A DNA stretch of 64,000 bases from Gracilaria domingensis (GCA_022539475.1 VCMS01000016.1:412291-476290), one strand, 5' to 3'; counted from the stretch's first letter, positions 11,601-21,503 are shown. Notes: generated from the sequence alone by a model not told the origin. Numbers and translations are program-made.

Positions 11601-12331
11601 ATATCGCTAGGTACGCAGGTCAGGAAAGGAAAGAGAAGTAGTGGTGAAGAAGATGGGTGAAACAAATGAAGGGGGTAGGCCACGTTCTCCCCGAGTTTAT
11701 TCAACGGGCAGTGATCGCCATCCACATATACTAGCGCGCTTCGCCGTCGCCGTCGCAGCGTGCGACATAGCAGCTCACGTTGTCAAAGTGTACACTTTGC
11801 CACCAAAAGCGAGCGCAAACAACAATACAAATTCAAACAACTAATTCAAACTGTGCCAGATCTAAAGCCAACTCCATGATCCACAAGTAACTCTAAAAAA
11901 TCGGCAATTTCGGTCTGGCACAACAAACCCCATCGCGCAGCTCAGAGTCGCACATTCGCTCCAAAACCCTTCATAACAGCCCAGAATCGTACATTCCGTG
12001 TAACCTGCCTATAAGGCCTGCATTCGCACATACTCTGCTACTGCATAACTTGCCACTCCCGGCAGACTCCAGCCAATCACAGCGCACCACTTCTAGTATC
12101 TGCGCATACCGCGCCATACAGCGCGTTCCAAATGTACCAATCACATTGCATGTAGCCATTTGCAGCGTCCAATCATATTGCAGTATCACTTTGGGTTCGA
12201 GGAGACGCGCATATGCGTTTTTCGCACGAAGGTCCTCAAAAATGCCCATGCTCCCCTGCAACTTTGTATTCCAAGTACTTGGATCACCATTGGGGGTCCG
12301 ACAGGCACTGGACCAAGTCCAAACATCAACA
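11601..12331 (-). repeat. LTR B', full length
   Basis: 731 bp, minus strand, starting TGTTGATG at 12331 and ending ...TAGCGATAT against the primer site. B' differs from B by this end and by many substitutions, but keeps the palindromic GTGTACAC core and GCGCATATGCGC. Its first base abuts an inverted, truncated copy of itself at 12332. Confidence 0.88.
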
Positions 12332-12600
12332 GGCTTTGGATCTGGCACAGTTTGAATCAGTTGTTTGAATTTGTATTGTTGTTTGCGCTCGCTTTTGGTG
12401 GCAAAGTGTACACTTTGACAAGGTGTGCTGCTATGTCGCACGCTGCGACGGCGACGGCGAAGCGCGCTAGTATATGTGGATGGCGATCACTGCCCGTTGA
12501 ATAAACTCGGGAAGAAGGTGGCCTACCCCCTTCATTTGTTTTACCCATCTTCTCCACCACTACTTCTCTTTCCTTTCCTAACCTGCGTACCTAGCGATAT
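12332..12600 (+). repeat. LTR B', 5'-truncated copy in inverted orientation
   Basis: Last 269 bp of a B' LTR on the plus strand. It is the inverted match of 11601-11869. A poly(A) signal AATAAA lies at 12500-12505. It reads straight into pol without a primer site or leader, so it cannot be a working 5' LTR. Confidence 0.88.
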
Positions 12601-15322
12601 GAACCTAGACAATCCTGACAACCATTTACCTAAGAGTATTCTGGAAAAGTTATCATTCAAGTCCAAGGATATGCCCAAGATCTCTGTAAAGTCTTCTGGT
12701 AAATCGTCCAAGATCGAAATTGCGGGCATATCTATGGAGAAGGCAACGGTTCTACCACCTATACAGAGAGACATGGACACCTATGCAGACAGTGGCGCAA
12801 CCTCACACTACTTTCACTCGCCCTCAACATTCGTTCCAAGTACACTTCATGATGTGCAGGAGAGTGTCATACAGCTTGCAGATAAGACATGTGTGTCTGC
12901 AACTCAACGTGGCGATGTGATTCTACCTTTCGACAATGTGAACTTGCGACTCACAGATGCCTTCTTGGTTCCTTCCATGCACTACAACTTGGTTTCTGTG
13001 GGGTGCTTAGCCGACAAACAAATCGAATCCCGTTTTCGCCCCTCAGATGTTCGTCTCATCCATGATAATGGTCTACATATTGGGTCAGGACAGCGCGACA
13101 AACGTTCCGGACTAGAACCTGTGAAGCATTTCACTAGCGAACGCGCTCTTGTATACAACCAAGTCGAGATGGACTACGCGTTGAAGGCATCGATGACTGC
13201 TTTGACACAACTGTGGCATCGCCGACTGGCGCACATGAACCTCAGAGACTTACAAGTCGTTCACAAACATGCAGATGGTGTGCCAACTCTTACGAAAATG
13301 GAGGAGGTATGTCACCCATGTCGTCTTGGAAAGGCTCACAAGCTCCCATTTCCTGGTTCATTTGCTCGCGAATCGTCGGTTGGTGACAAAATGCAGACTG
13401 ATATCATCGGTCTACTGACTCTGTCGTTCCCGGACAGGTTTAAATACGCATCAGCATTTATGGATGATCACTCGCGTTACGTTATCATTGGATTCATGAA
13501 ACATCGCAATGAGATCAACGATGTGTATGAAGGTGTTGCGCAGAAGCTCAAGCAGCTTGGAGGAGCAGTGGTGAAGAAGCTGCACTCTGATGACGCCAAA
13601 GAATACATAGCGTTGCAAGAAAATCGGAACAATGCATTTGAGGACACTTCATTTTCACCTCCGTACACTCCGGAACATAACGCCATTGCCGAGCGCATCA
13701 ATCGCATCATGGAGGAAGCTGCTCGAGCTATGCTCATTCAGGCCAATCTACCGGAATGTTTGTGGGTGTTTGCGTTGAAACATGTACAGTTTGTGCGCAA
13801 CCGTGTTCCGCACTCAACAACAAAAAGCACTCCGTACTCGTTGGTGACTGGCAAAAGGCCCACATTGAAGCACGCGCGTGTGTTCGGATGTGCTGCGTTC
13901 GTTCTGAAGATGATCGAAGGAACCAAGTTCAAGTCTCGTGCACTTGAGGGGGTGCACTTGCAGACTCTGGAGCATGGTGTATTCGACATTCTTGTTAGAG
14001 ATGATGATGGTATACCGCGCATCATGCGCTCTCGTCATGTCACATTCGATGAGAACTCGTTCCCAGGTGCTGAGTATTTGGAGGAGTACATGGAGGATGA
14101 AAGTGCATCCGACTCTGACTACGGTTCTGACTCTGAGTCATGTTCAGACTCTCATGGTACTTTCTCAGATGATGTCGTTGACGAAGTAAATGTTGATGAT
14201 ATCTGTGACAGTCCAAGTGGCACTGATGAAGAGTCGGACCAAATCGCCGACGGTACCGCACCTGACCCAGGCAATGAAAGCAGTGTTGGCATCGACGACG
14301 GTACTGCAAGTGACAGCTCTGGTAATGAAAGTGACCATGAACCTGCTAACGGTTCTCAACATGACTCAACCGGCGAACCACCTGTTACTACCAAACCATC
14401 GCGTTACCCACAGCGCACACGTCGCGCTCCGCGGAGGTGGGTCATAGCTGGATCTGCCACCTCATCTGCAGTGCAGGTTACGACAAGTGACGAACCAACT
14501 CTGAAGGAAGCAATGTCTGCGACGCCGATCGAGCAAAACTTGTGGAGAGCAGCCATTGAGGACGAACTTGCGTCACTTGAATCAAAGAATACTTGGCGAG
14601 AGGACAAGGCTCCTGCACAGCAACCACTTCCTACGCACATTGTGCTTAAGGTTAAACGCAGTGCAGATGGTTCAGTGGAACGCTTCAATGCTCGAGTTGT
14701 TGCAGGCGGTAACCACCAAACTTTCGGTGAGAACTACATGGAGACATATGCCCCTGTGGTTTCGTTTGGCATAGTGCGTTTCTTCCTGTGCTTGACTCTG
14801 TGCTTGCAAATGTACATTGCTCAAGTGGATGTGAAGACGGCATTCCTCAACGGCGACCTTGACGAAGACGTCTGGGTTACGTCACCACGGGGTGTTCCTG
14901 GACTTTGGTCACGATGCTATAAGCTTCAGAAGGCCATGTACGGATTAAAGCAGGCACACTTGGCGTGGCATACAAAGTTCACACGCGATCTGGAGTCCAT
15001 AGGCGAGGAGCTCCCAAGTGCACCTTGCGTGTTCCGCCGTCCCAGCAAACACAAAGGTTACGAATACATCCTGGTGTACGTCGACGATCTGTTAGTGTTT
15101 ACTCCTTCTACTGAAGAGCGGTCTGGGATCTTGGAGGAGCTGAAGAGGCTGTATGAGATCCGTGTGGAGAACAAAGTGACTCTCTACCTCGGGGTCGAAC
15201 TAACATGGACTATCGACGATTATGGTCGTGTCACTAGCGTTCATCTCGGCCAGTCCTTGTACATTGAAGGGATGCTTCGACGTTTTAGTCTTAGCAACTC
15301 CAAGCTGTTGATGTTTGGATAG
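12425..15322 (+). CDS. Family B' pol polyprotein, 5'-fused to LTR and 3'-truncated
   Basis: Open frame of 965 codons. Residues 1-59 are translated LTR. The element part begins near 12600 with MNLDNPDNHL. Protease DSGAT is at ~122, the GAG-pre-integrase zinc finger (LWHRRLAHMN, then CHPCRLGKAH) at ~263-300, integrase at ~320-470 (TDIIGLL, HSDDAKEY, NAIAERINRIMEEAA), an acidic linker at ~545-660, and RT at ~735-960 (VDVKTAFLNGDLDE, YVDDLLVF). RNase H is missing because a B LTR starts at 15306 and supplies the last residues. Almost all of gag is absent, so LTR and protease are joined directly. No stop or shift occurs in ~2.7 kb of pol, which suggests a young or recently selected copy. It cannot transpose on its own, having no gag, primer site or RNase H. 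Confidence 0.9.
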   Translation: MLLCRTLRRRRRSALVYVDGDHCPLNKLGKKVAYPLHLFYPSSPPLLLFPFLTCVPSDMNLDNPDNHLPKSILEKLSFKSKDMPKISVKSSGKSSKIEIAGISMEKATVLPPIQRDMDTYADSGATSHYFHSPSTFVPSTLHDVQESVIQLADKTCVSATQRGDVILPFDNVNLRLTDAFLVPSMHYNLVSVGCLADKQIESRFRPSDVRLIHDNGLHIGSGQRDKRSGLEPVKHFTSERALVYNQVEMDYALKASMTALTQLWHRRLAHMNLRDLQVVHKHADGVPTLTKMEEVCHPCRLGKAHKLPFPGSFARESSVGDKMQTDIIGLLTLSFPDRFKYASAFMDDHSRYVIIGFMKHRNEINDVYEGVAQKLKQLGGAVVKKLHSDDAKEYIALQENRNNAFEDTSFSPPYTPEHNAIAERINRIMEEAARAMLIQANLPECLWVFALKHVQFVRNRVPHSTTKSTPYSLVTGKRPTLKHARVFGCAAFVLKMIEGTKFKSRALEGVHLQTLEHGVFDILVRDDDGIPRIMRSRHVTFDENSFPGAEYLEEYMEDESASDSDYGSDSESCSDSHGTFSDDVVDEVNVDDICDSPSGTDEESDQIADGTAPDPGNESSVGIDDGTASDSSGNESDHEPANGSQHDSTGEPPVTTKPSRYPQRTRRAPRRWVIAGSATSSAVQVTTSDEPTLKEAMSATPIEQNLWRAAIEDELASLESKNTWREDKAPAQQPLPTHIVLKVKRSADGSVERFNARVVAGGNHQTFGENYMETYAPVVSFGIVRFFLCLTLCLQMYIAQVDVKTAFLNGDLDEDVWVTSPRGVPGLWSRCYKLQKAMYGLKQAHLAWHTKFTRDLESIGEELPSAPCVFRRPSKHKGYEYILVYVDDLLVFTPSTEERSGILEELKRLYEIRVENKVTLYLGVELTWTIDDYGRVTSVHLGQSLYIEGMLRRFSLSNSKLLMFG

Positions 15323-16034
15323 GGTCGAGTGCCTGGCAGTCCTTCAATGTGTCTCCAATTACCTGGAACACAAAGTTGCAGGGGAGCATGGGCACTTTTG
15401 GGCACCCTCGCGCGAAAAGCGCATATGCGCCTCTCCGAAAACCCAACGTGATACTGCAATATGATTGGCTACTGCAAATGCTTCTATGCCACGTAGTATG
15501 TACAAGTGTGCCTGGCTGTATAGGCCAGGAGTGGCGGATGCTACAAGTGGTGCGCTGTGATTGGCTGAAGTGTGCTAGTGCTGGCCAGTTATGCAGTAGC
15601 TGAGAATGTGCGAATACAGGCTGTTCTGGGCGGGTTTTGCTTTATGTGCGATTCTAGGCTAGTACGAAGGGTTTTGAAGCGAATGTGTGATTCTGAGCTG
15701 CGCGAGGGGGTTTGTTGCGCCAGATGGAAATTGTTGATTTTTTAGAGCGATTTATGGATCATGGAGTTGGCATTGGATTTGGCGCGGTTTGATTTAGTTG
15801 TTTTGAATTCGTATTATGATTTGCGCGCGCTTTCGTTGTCAAGGTGTACACTTTGACAGCGTATGCTGTTATGTCGCATGCAGCGACGGCGGCGGTGCGC
15901 GGTTAGTACTAGTAGGTTGCGATCGTCCCCGATCAATAAACTCGGTCGAAGGTGGCCTACCCCCTTTACTTATTCTACTCTTCTTGTTTGTCTCTTTGTC
16001 ATTTCCCTTTCTCGAACCTGCGCGCCTTGCGTTA
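15306..16034 (+). repeat. LTR B, full length
   Basis: 729 bp, TGTTGATG...GCGTTA, followed by the primer site, so it is placed as a 5' LTR. It interrupts B' pol on its left. U3 carries GCGCATATGCGC (15419-15430) and GATTGGCTACTGCAAATG (15461-15478), both shared with LTR A. Downstream lie a near-palindrome centred on GTGTACAC (15837-15858) and AATAAA (15935-15940). No TATA box was found. Confidence 0.9.
15837..15858. promoter_or_regulatory. Near-perfect 22-bp palindrome in LTR B
   Basis: TGTCAA and TTGACA flank a GTGTACAC core. It is conserved in every B and B' LTR read here that covers the position, for example 12403-12421, 42793-42813 and 59543-59564. It could bind a dimeric factor or form a small hairpin. 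Confidence 0.6.
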
Positions 16035-16048
16035 GGTTATGGGCCCAG
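16035..16048 (+). promoter_or_regulatory. Primer binding site
   Basis: GGTTATGGGCCCAG right after the B LTR. Confidence 0.9.
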
Positions 16049-16192
16049 AGCATCGACTCTTCGCAGACGTCACGCATTTCTACTGATCTTTCTTGTGGAT
16101 TCTACGAAGTTTTCCTATCTGCGACAGGTACGCGTTGCGAGCGAGCGAGCGAGCGAGCGAAAGGACCGCGTTGATTTCCCGCAAGCGACTAG
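16049..16192 (+). other. Family B leader, first 144 bp
   Basis: Start of the B leader including the GCGA repeat (~16136-16161). It stops at CAAGCGACTAG, where an inverted B LTR begins; the full leader at 43003 continues for another ~400 bp. Confidence 0.85.
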
Positions 16193-16922
16193 TAACGCAA
16201 GGCGCGCAGGTTAGACGAAGGGAAGTAACAAGGACACAAACAAGAAGAGTAGAATAAGTAAAGGGGGTAGGCCACCTTCGACCGAGTTTAGTGATCGGGG
16301 ACAATCGCAACCTACTAGTACCAACCGCGCACTGCCGCCGTCGCTGCATGCGACATAACAGCACACGCTGTCAAAGTGTACACCTTGACAACGAAAGCGC
16401 GCGCAAATCATAATACGAATTCAAAACAACTAAATCAAACCGCACCAAATCCAATGCCAACTCCATGATCCATAAATCGCTCTAAAAAATCAACAATTTC
16501 CATCTGGCGCAACAAACCCCCTCGCGCAGCTCAGAATCACACATTCGCTCCAAAACCCTTCGTACTAGCCTAGAATCGCACATAAAGCAAAACCCGTCCA
16601 GAACAGCCTGTATTCGCAACATTCTCAGCTACTGCATAACTGGCCAGCACTAGCACACTTCAGCCAATCACAGCTCACCACTTGTAGCATCCGCCACTCC
16701 TGGCCCATACAGCCAGGCACACTGGTCCATACTACGTGGCATACACGCATTTGCAGTAGCCAATCATATTGCAGTATCACGTTGGGTTTTCGGAGAGGCG
16801 CATATGCGCTTTTCGCGCGAGAGTGCCCAAAAGTGCCCATGCTCCCCTGCAACTTTGTGTTCCAGGTACTTGGAGACACATTGAAGGACTGCCAGGCACT
16901 CGACCCTATCCAAACATCAATA
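16193..16922 (-). repeat. LTR B, 3' LTR on the minus strand
   Basis: 730 bp. Its 3' end (TAACGC on the plus strand) abuts the leader of the plus-strand B element; its 5' end abuts B pol. The terminal TGTTGATG is mutated to TATTGATG. With 15306-16034 it forms an inverted pair separated by only 158 bp. Confidence 0.9.
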
Positions 16923-17578
16923 CTCCTCTTCGAGTTCCTGACCAAGACCAATTCTTTCCATAATGGCCTGGGCGTCCAGGGGACCTAGAGGCTTTGTCAG
17001 GATGTCCGAGTCGTTCAATTTACTTGGGACATATAGCACCACAATAACAGACTCCTTGACCAGTTCCCTAATGAAGTGCAGCTTGACATCAATATTTTTG
17101 GCACGACCAGATGGACAACGCTCGCCTGCACTCCAGTCTATGGCAATCTGATTGTCAGAGTGCATAGGAACAGCCCGGGGACTATCCAGACCAATCTCAG
17201 AGAGTACACGCCTCATCCACACAACCTCCTGAGCAGCCATGGTTAGGGCGTAGTACTCGGCCTCAGCAGTAGACAGAGCAACCGAAGCCTGCTTCTTGGC
17301 ACCAAAGAATACCACTGCAGATCCGAACTTGATCATGTACCCAGACATGGACTTGCGATCGCAGGTGTCACCGGCGTAGTCCGAGTCCACATAGGCTTGC
17401 ATGTCCAGGGATCCAGCCTCGTAGTTCAAGCCATGTCTGCGAGTTCCTTGCAGGTAACGCAACACTCGCTTCGCCGCCCTGTGGCAGTATGCCGTGGGGT
17501 TGCTCTGAAAACGAGCGAGGATGAGCACCGGGGCCAGAATGTCCACGCGCGTGCGCAGTGCCAAGTACAGCAGAGACC
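16917..17578 (-). pseudogene. Family B pol, RNase H end
   Basis: Minus-strand tail of the B polyprotein: YLALRTRVDILAPVL, the RNase H core YVDSDYAGDTCDRKS, STAEAEYYALTMAAQE and HSDNQIAIDWSAGE, ending GLGQELEEEY. The stop TGA (16917-16919) lies inside the LTR. The purine run GAGGAGGAG next to the LTR serves as polypurine tract. The upstream part is cut at 17579 by an A LTR inserted at AGACC. The frame is intact as far as it goes; it is dead only through truncation. Confidence 0.9.
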
Positions 17579-18357
17579 TGATGGAGGTTATAGCTGGAAA
17601 GGGAAGGTTGAGAGAAAAGATGGGGGGGAATGAAGGGAAGTTCGCCAGCTCTGGCTCGGAATTTACTTGGAGGTGCTCGAGTCACCGCTTATATAGAACT
17701 ACTTTGCGCAACCATCGCAAACCTCCAACTCCAAGCAATTTCTAAACCACTAGCTAGAGACACTCAATACTACCAATCATCTCCTAACATAACATGGTAA
17801 CACTCCCACACTATCATGGCAGCTTACAACAACAAAGCACAACAGTGCACAACAGTGCACAACAACTTACGTGCCTACACATAACCATGACCATGCACAG
17901 ATTCACATAGTGCCGACACACTGTAATCCCTACACCACACCATAACAGTTACGTACAAGCTCACCAACAACACTTCACCACAAACTCACTCCAAGTCCTA
18001 CGTCACCAACAACACCACACTGTAATCCTCTTGACACCGCATCAGCTCTTCACCATAGTGCCCAAGATACACCAAGCTGTCCTACATGTCCACGTACATA
18101 CGTGTGTACCCTGTGCATCATGTACAGTATGCCAAGTGTACTAGCTACACACGTGTACCCCGGAAACAACCCATTAGTGCCACAACACTTGTACGAATCA
18201 CAATGCATATGAACATTTGCAGTAGCCAATCAGAAGCCCGTTTCACGTTGAGTTCGCGCAGAGGCGCATATGAGCTTTTCCAACGGCACCCTCCAAAACA
18301 GCCCATGCTCCCCAGCACTTTTGGTTTTCAGTGAAAGCACAGGGTCAACATCCAACA
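17579..18357 (-). repeat. LTR A1, 3' LTR
   Basis: 779 bp, minus strand. TATA box as TTATATA at 17689-17695. It lies inside B pol (left flank AGACC) and belongs to the pol on its right. Confidence 0.92.
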
Positions 18358-18377
18358 CCCGCCCTCTGTCACTGACT

Positions 18378-21300
18378 TCAAACTTCTATGTGGATCACAC
18401 CACCGGCTTCGCGGAACCTCTCGTGCTTCACTCGCGCAAGTGGCTTATTCAGCATGTCCGCAACCATGGAATCCGTCGGGCAGTAGAACAGTACAATCGA
18501 CTTGGCCTGCAGAGCTTCTCGAGTGAAGTGGAACCGAATCTCAATGTGTTTGGTTCTCCTGTTTACCACTCCATTTCGATCAAGGTCAATGCTGCCCTGG
18601 TTGTCAACATACATGGGAGTTGGTTGAACAAGCAGCTTCACAGACCCGTCTGCTTCCATGCCAATCACACTGCCGATGCCGTTCCAAAGTCGCCTAAGCC
18701 AGATCGCCTCCTTGGTGCCAGAGCACAAGCTCACGTACTCAGCCTCCGCACTGGACAGAGCAACTACCTCCTGTTGACGAGACGACCACGACACAGCACC
18801 ACCGCACATCATGAACAAGTATCCACTAGTGGACTTGCGGTTGGCAACATCGCCAGCCCAGTCAGAGCCCACATGGCCGTGGAATTGCAAATCGGTGCTG
18901 GAGCCATACGTCAACCCGAACGTGGTAGTGCCATTGAGGTAGCGAAGAACACGCTTGACCGCCTTCCAGTGAGTGTTTCCCGGCTTCTCAACATACTTGG
19001 CTCGCTTAGCCACAGCATATGAGATGTCCGGACGAGTTCCCACAGACAGATACATGAGGCAGCCAATCGCCTGACGATACGGTACATGCGTGAGCACTTC
19101 CTCTTCAACAGACAAGTCCACACCGCACTCCATAGGAGTGTCAACGGGTTTCGACAGCTGCATGCCAAATCGATCCAGGACCTTGTTCGTGTACGCTGAC
19201 TGAGTCAAGTACAGCTCTCGCTTGGTTCTGTCTCGATGGATTTTAAATCCAAGAACCATGCGGGCTTCTTTGAGGTCCTTCATGCGGAAACGACTTGACA
19301 GCTCTGCCTTCACACGTTCCACGGTTCTCATGCTCGGACTCGCAATCAGCAAGTCGTCTACATACAGAGCAATGATAACCAAGAAACCCAGTATGATCCC
19401 GGTGTAGACACACTCGTCTGCGTCATTCGGCTTGAGGTGCATTTCACCAACAAGGAAGGCGTATATCTTGGCGTGCCACTGTCTTGGTGCTTGTCTAAGC
19501 CCATAGATCGCTTTCTTCAGTCGGCACACCAAGTCCTCCTTTCCCTGCTGTGTGAATCCCATTGGCTGCTCCATGTACACTGTCTCGTCAAGGTCACCGT
19601 TCAGAAAGGCAGTCTTCACATCCATCTGGTGCAAGTGGAAGTCTCGTACGGCAGTCACTGACAGGATCATTCTGATGGATGTGAACTTCACCACAGGTGC
19701 ATAAGTCTCTGAGAAGTCCACACCCTCGATCTGCAGGAAGCCTCTTGCAACAACACGAGCCTTGTAACGCACTGTCGGTTCACCAGATGACGAAGCCTCA
19801 TACTTCTGTACATACACCCACTTGGACGAAATCACGTTGCTGTCTGCTGGCCTTGGCACTAGATCCCACGTGTCGTGCTCCATCAACGATTGATACTCAC
19901 TCTTCATCACTTTCTTCCAAGCTTCGGAATCAGGACGTGACACTGCGTCACCGTACGACGAAGGAGTATCATCACTGGCTGTAAGGAAAGCACTGGCACC
20001 ACGCCACCATGAGGATGTCGTCTTTCTCTGACGTGTGGATCTACGAAGAAGATGCGTCTCTGTCACTCCCGGCTCATCATGTGTGTCTGGTGTGGTGTTC
20101 TCATCCGTACTGACATTTGTGGTACTCTCGTGAGAAGCTGGTGCAGAAGGGTCATCTTCAGAATCATCGGTGGATGTGTCAGAGGTTGAGGCTTCAGCAG
20201 CTCCCGACTTTTCGACCAAGTCGATATCCGCATAGTCCTCGTGTTCAGAGTGCTCGTCACTTTCAGTTCCAGAGCACTCGTCAAACCTCACATCTCGTGA
20301 CCCAATCACCTTCTTTTTCTGGCTGTCCCACAACTTGTATCCGTGGGAGCCCGAAGTGTACCCAATGAAGATGGCTTCCACTGCACGCTCTTCTAGCCTT
20401 TTCAACTTGTGATCAACCATCTTGTACCAGCAACGGCTACCAAACACACGCAAATTGCTCAGATCAGGCTTCTGTCCATGCCACAGCTCAAACGGAGTCA
20501 CGTCACTCGGAAGCGCTTTGCAGGTCACTCTGTTGCGCACATACACAGAAACATTCAGAGCCTCAGCCCAAAAGCTTTTTGGCACATTCTTGTGATGCAA
20601 CATCAACCTGACCAAGTCCATGAGTGTGCGGTTGAACCTCTCGGCAAGCCCGTTCTGCTGTGGATTATAAGGCACAGTTCGCTGATGCTCAATACCGTAC
20701 TGCTCAAGCTTTTCGGAGAACCGATTGGACAAGTACTCACCACCATTGTCAGTGCGTAATGCACGCAACACACTCTTGCGAGCAGTGATGGTTAACACTT
20801 TCCTGCCCATCTGGTTCTCCACAAACCTGAGCCACTTGATGAACATCCGGAACACCTCATCCTTCGTCTTGAGCATGTACAAGAAGCAGTAGCGGCTGTG
20901 GTCATCGATGAATGTGACAAAGTAGTGCGAGCCTCCCAAGGACTTCACGTTCACTGGACCCGAAATATCAGAGTGTACCAGGTCCAGTACGTGTTCAGCT
21001 CGTTCCCCCCCTTGCTTCGGAGTAGGAGCATGGGTTGCTTTGCCCACTACACATGAGCCACACACATCCAGCTTCTGAGCCACATCCACATTCAGACCTG
21101 ACACAACGCCATTTCGAGCCATCTGCTTGATGCCTTCCACATTCACATGAGCCATTCGAGCATGCCAAAGAGACAAGTCTGACACAAGCGCACTGTCCGT
21201 GTCCGTGAACTGATCTGCAGCAGTGCAAAGGTAGTACAGGTCTTTGACGCGTCGCCCGACCGCAACCACTTTTGACCCCTTGTACACACATACCTTTTCT

Positions 21301-21503
21301 TTGTCAAACACTACCGTGCAGCCCAGATCACATATCTGTGACACAGACAACAAGTGGTACCGTAAGTTGGGCACGTGTACCACCTGCTTTAGCTTGCACT
21401 TACGCTTGGACCCTTCAACTGTCAGATCGAGCTCCACACTTCCGTGACCAACAGACTGCAACTTGGAATCAATATCTGTTGGATGTTGACCCTGTGCTGT
21501 CAC
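18378..21503 (-). CDS. Family A pol polyprotein, longest intact copy (integrase, RT, RNase H)
   Basis: 1,041 codons without a stop. The first ~11 residues (MTAQGQHPTDI) come from the neighbouring LTR; element sequence starts at 21477, just after the protease active site. In order: GAG-pre-integrase zinc finger (LWHARMAHV, VCGSCVVGKATH, ~125-175), integrase (VHSDISGP, LRTDNGGEY, NGLAERFNRTLMD), acidic D/E/S linker (~420-490), RT (VRYKARVVARGF, QMDVKTAFLNGDLDE, YVDDLLIASPSM) and RNase H (GSDWAGD, SSAEAEYVSL, YVDNQGSIDL), ending HIEV. The Trp codon that is a stop in several other copies is TGG here. The polypurine tract (~18358-18370 antisense) and 3' LTR adjoin. Gag, protease active site, leader and 5' LTR are missing, so only integrase, RT and RNase H could be made. 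Confidence 0.92.
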   Translation of the reverse strand: MTAQGQHPTDIDSKLQSVGHGSVELDLTVEGSKRKCKLKQVVHVPNLRYHLLSVSQICDLGCTVVFDKEKVCVYKGSKVVAVGRRVKDLYYLCTAADQFTDTDSALVSDLSLWHARMAHVNVEGIKQMARNGVVSGLNVDVAQKLDVCGSCVVGKATHAPTPKQGGERAEHVLDLVHSDISGPVNVKSLGGSHYFVTFIDDHSRYCFLYMLKTKDEVFRMFIKWLRFVENQMGRKVLTITARKSVLRALRTDNGGEYLSNRFSEKLEQYGIEHQRTVPYNPQQNGLAERFNRTLMDLVRLMLHHKNVPKSFWAEALNVSVYVRNRVTCKALPSDVTPFELWHGQKPDLSNLRVFGSRCWYKMVDHKLKRLEERAVEAIFIGYTSGSHGYKLWDSQKKKVIGSRDVRFDECSGTESDEHSEHEDYADIDLVEKSGAAEASTSDTSTDDSEDDPSAPASHESTTNVSTDENTTPDTHDEPGVTETHLLRRSTRQRKTTSSWWRGASAFLTASDDTPSSYGDAVSRPDSEAWKKVMKSEYQSLMEHDTWDLVPRPADSNVISSKWVYVQKYEASSSGEPTVRYKARVVARGFLQIEGVDFSETYAPVVKFTSIRMILSVTAVRDFHLHQMDVKTAFLNGDLDETVYMEQPMGFTQQGKEDLVCRLKKAIYGLRQAPRQWHAKIYAFLVGEMHLKPNDADECVYTGIILGFLVIIALYVDDLLIASPSMRTVERVKAELSSRFRMKDLKEARMVLGFKIHRDRTKRELYLTQSAYTNKVLDRFGMQLSKPVDTPMECGVDLSVEEEVLTHVPYRQAIGCLMYLSVGTRPDISYAVAKRAKYVEKPGNTHWKAVKRVLRYLNGTTTFGLTYGSSTDLQFHGHVGSDWAGDVANRKSTSGYLFMMCGGAVSWSSRQQEVVALSSAEAEYVSLCSGTKEAIWLRRLWNGIGSVIGMEADGSVKLLVQPTPMYVDNQGSIDLDRNGVVNRRTKHIEIRFHFTREALQAKSIVLFYCPTDSMVADMLNKPLARVKHERFREAGGVIHIEV

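Noticed and set aside
13814-14038. Many 60-110-codon frames antisense to or out of phase with pol
   Set aside because: They recur wherever pol recurs, change with pol substitutions and have no domain; they are shadows of gag-pol.
16136-16162. GCGA repeat in the B leader as telomere or origin
   Set aside because: A short simple repeat of varying length, found at the same place in every B leader.
15816-16214. Arg/Cys-rich frames inside LTR B (for example starting MICARFRCQGVHF) repeated in many copies
   Set aside because: They lie wholly in LTR sequence, differ in length between copies and run into whatever flanks the LTR. No evidence of protein selection.
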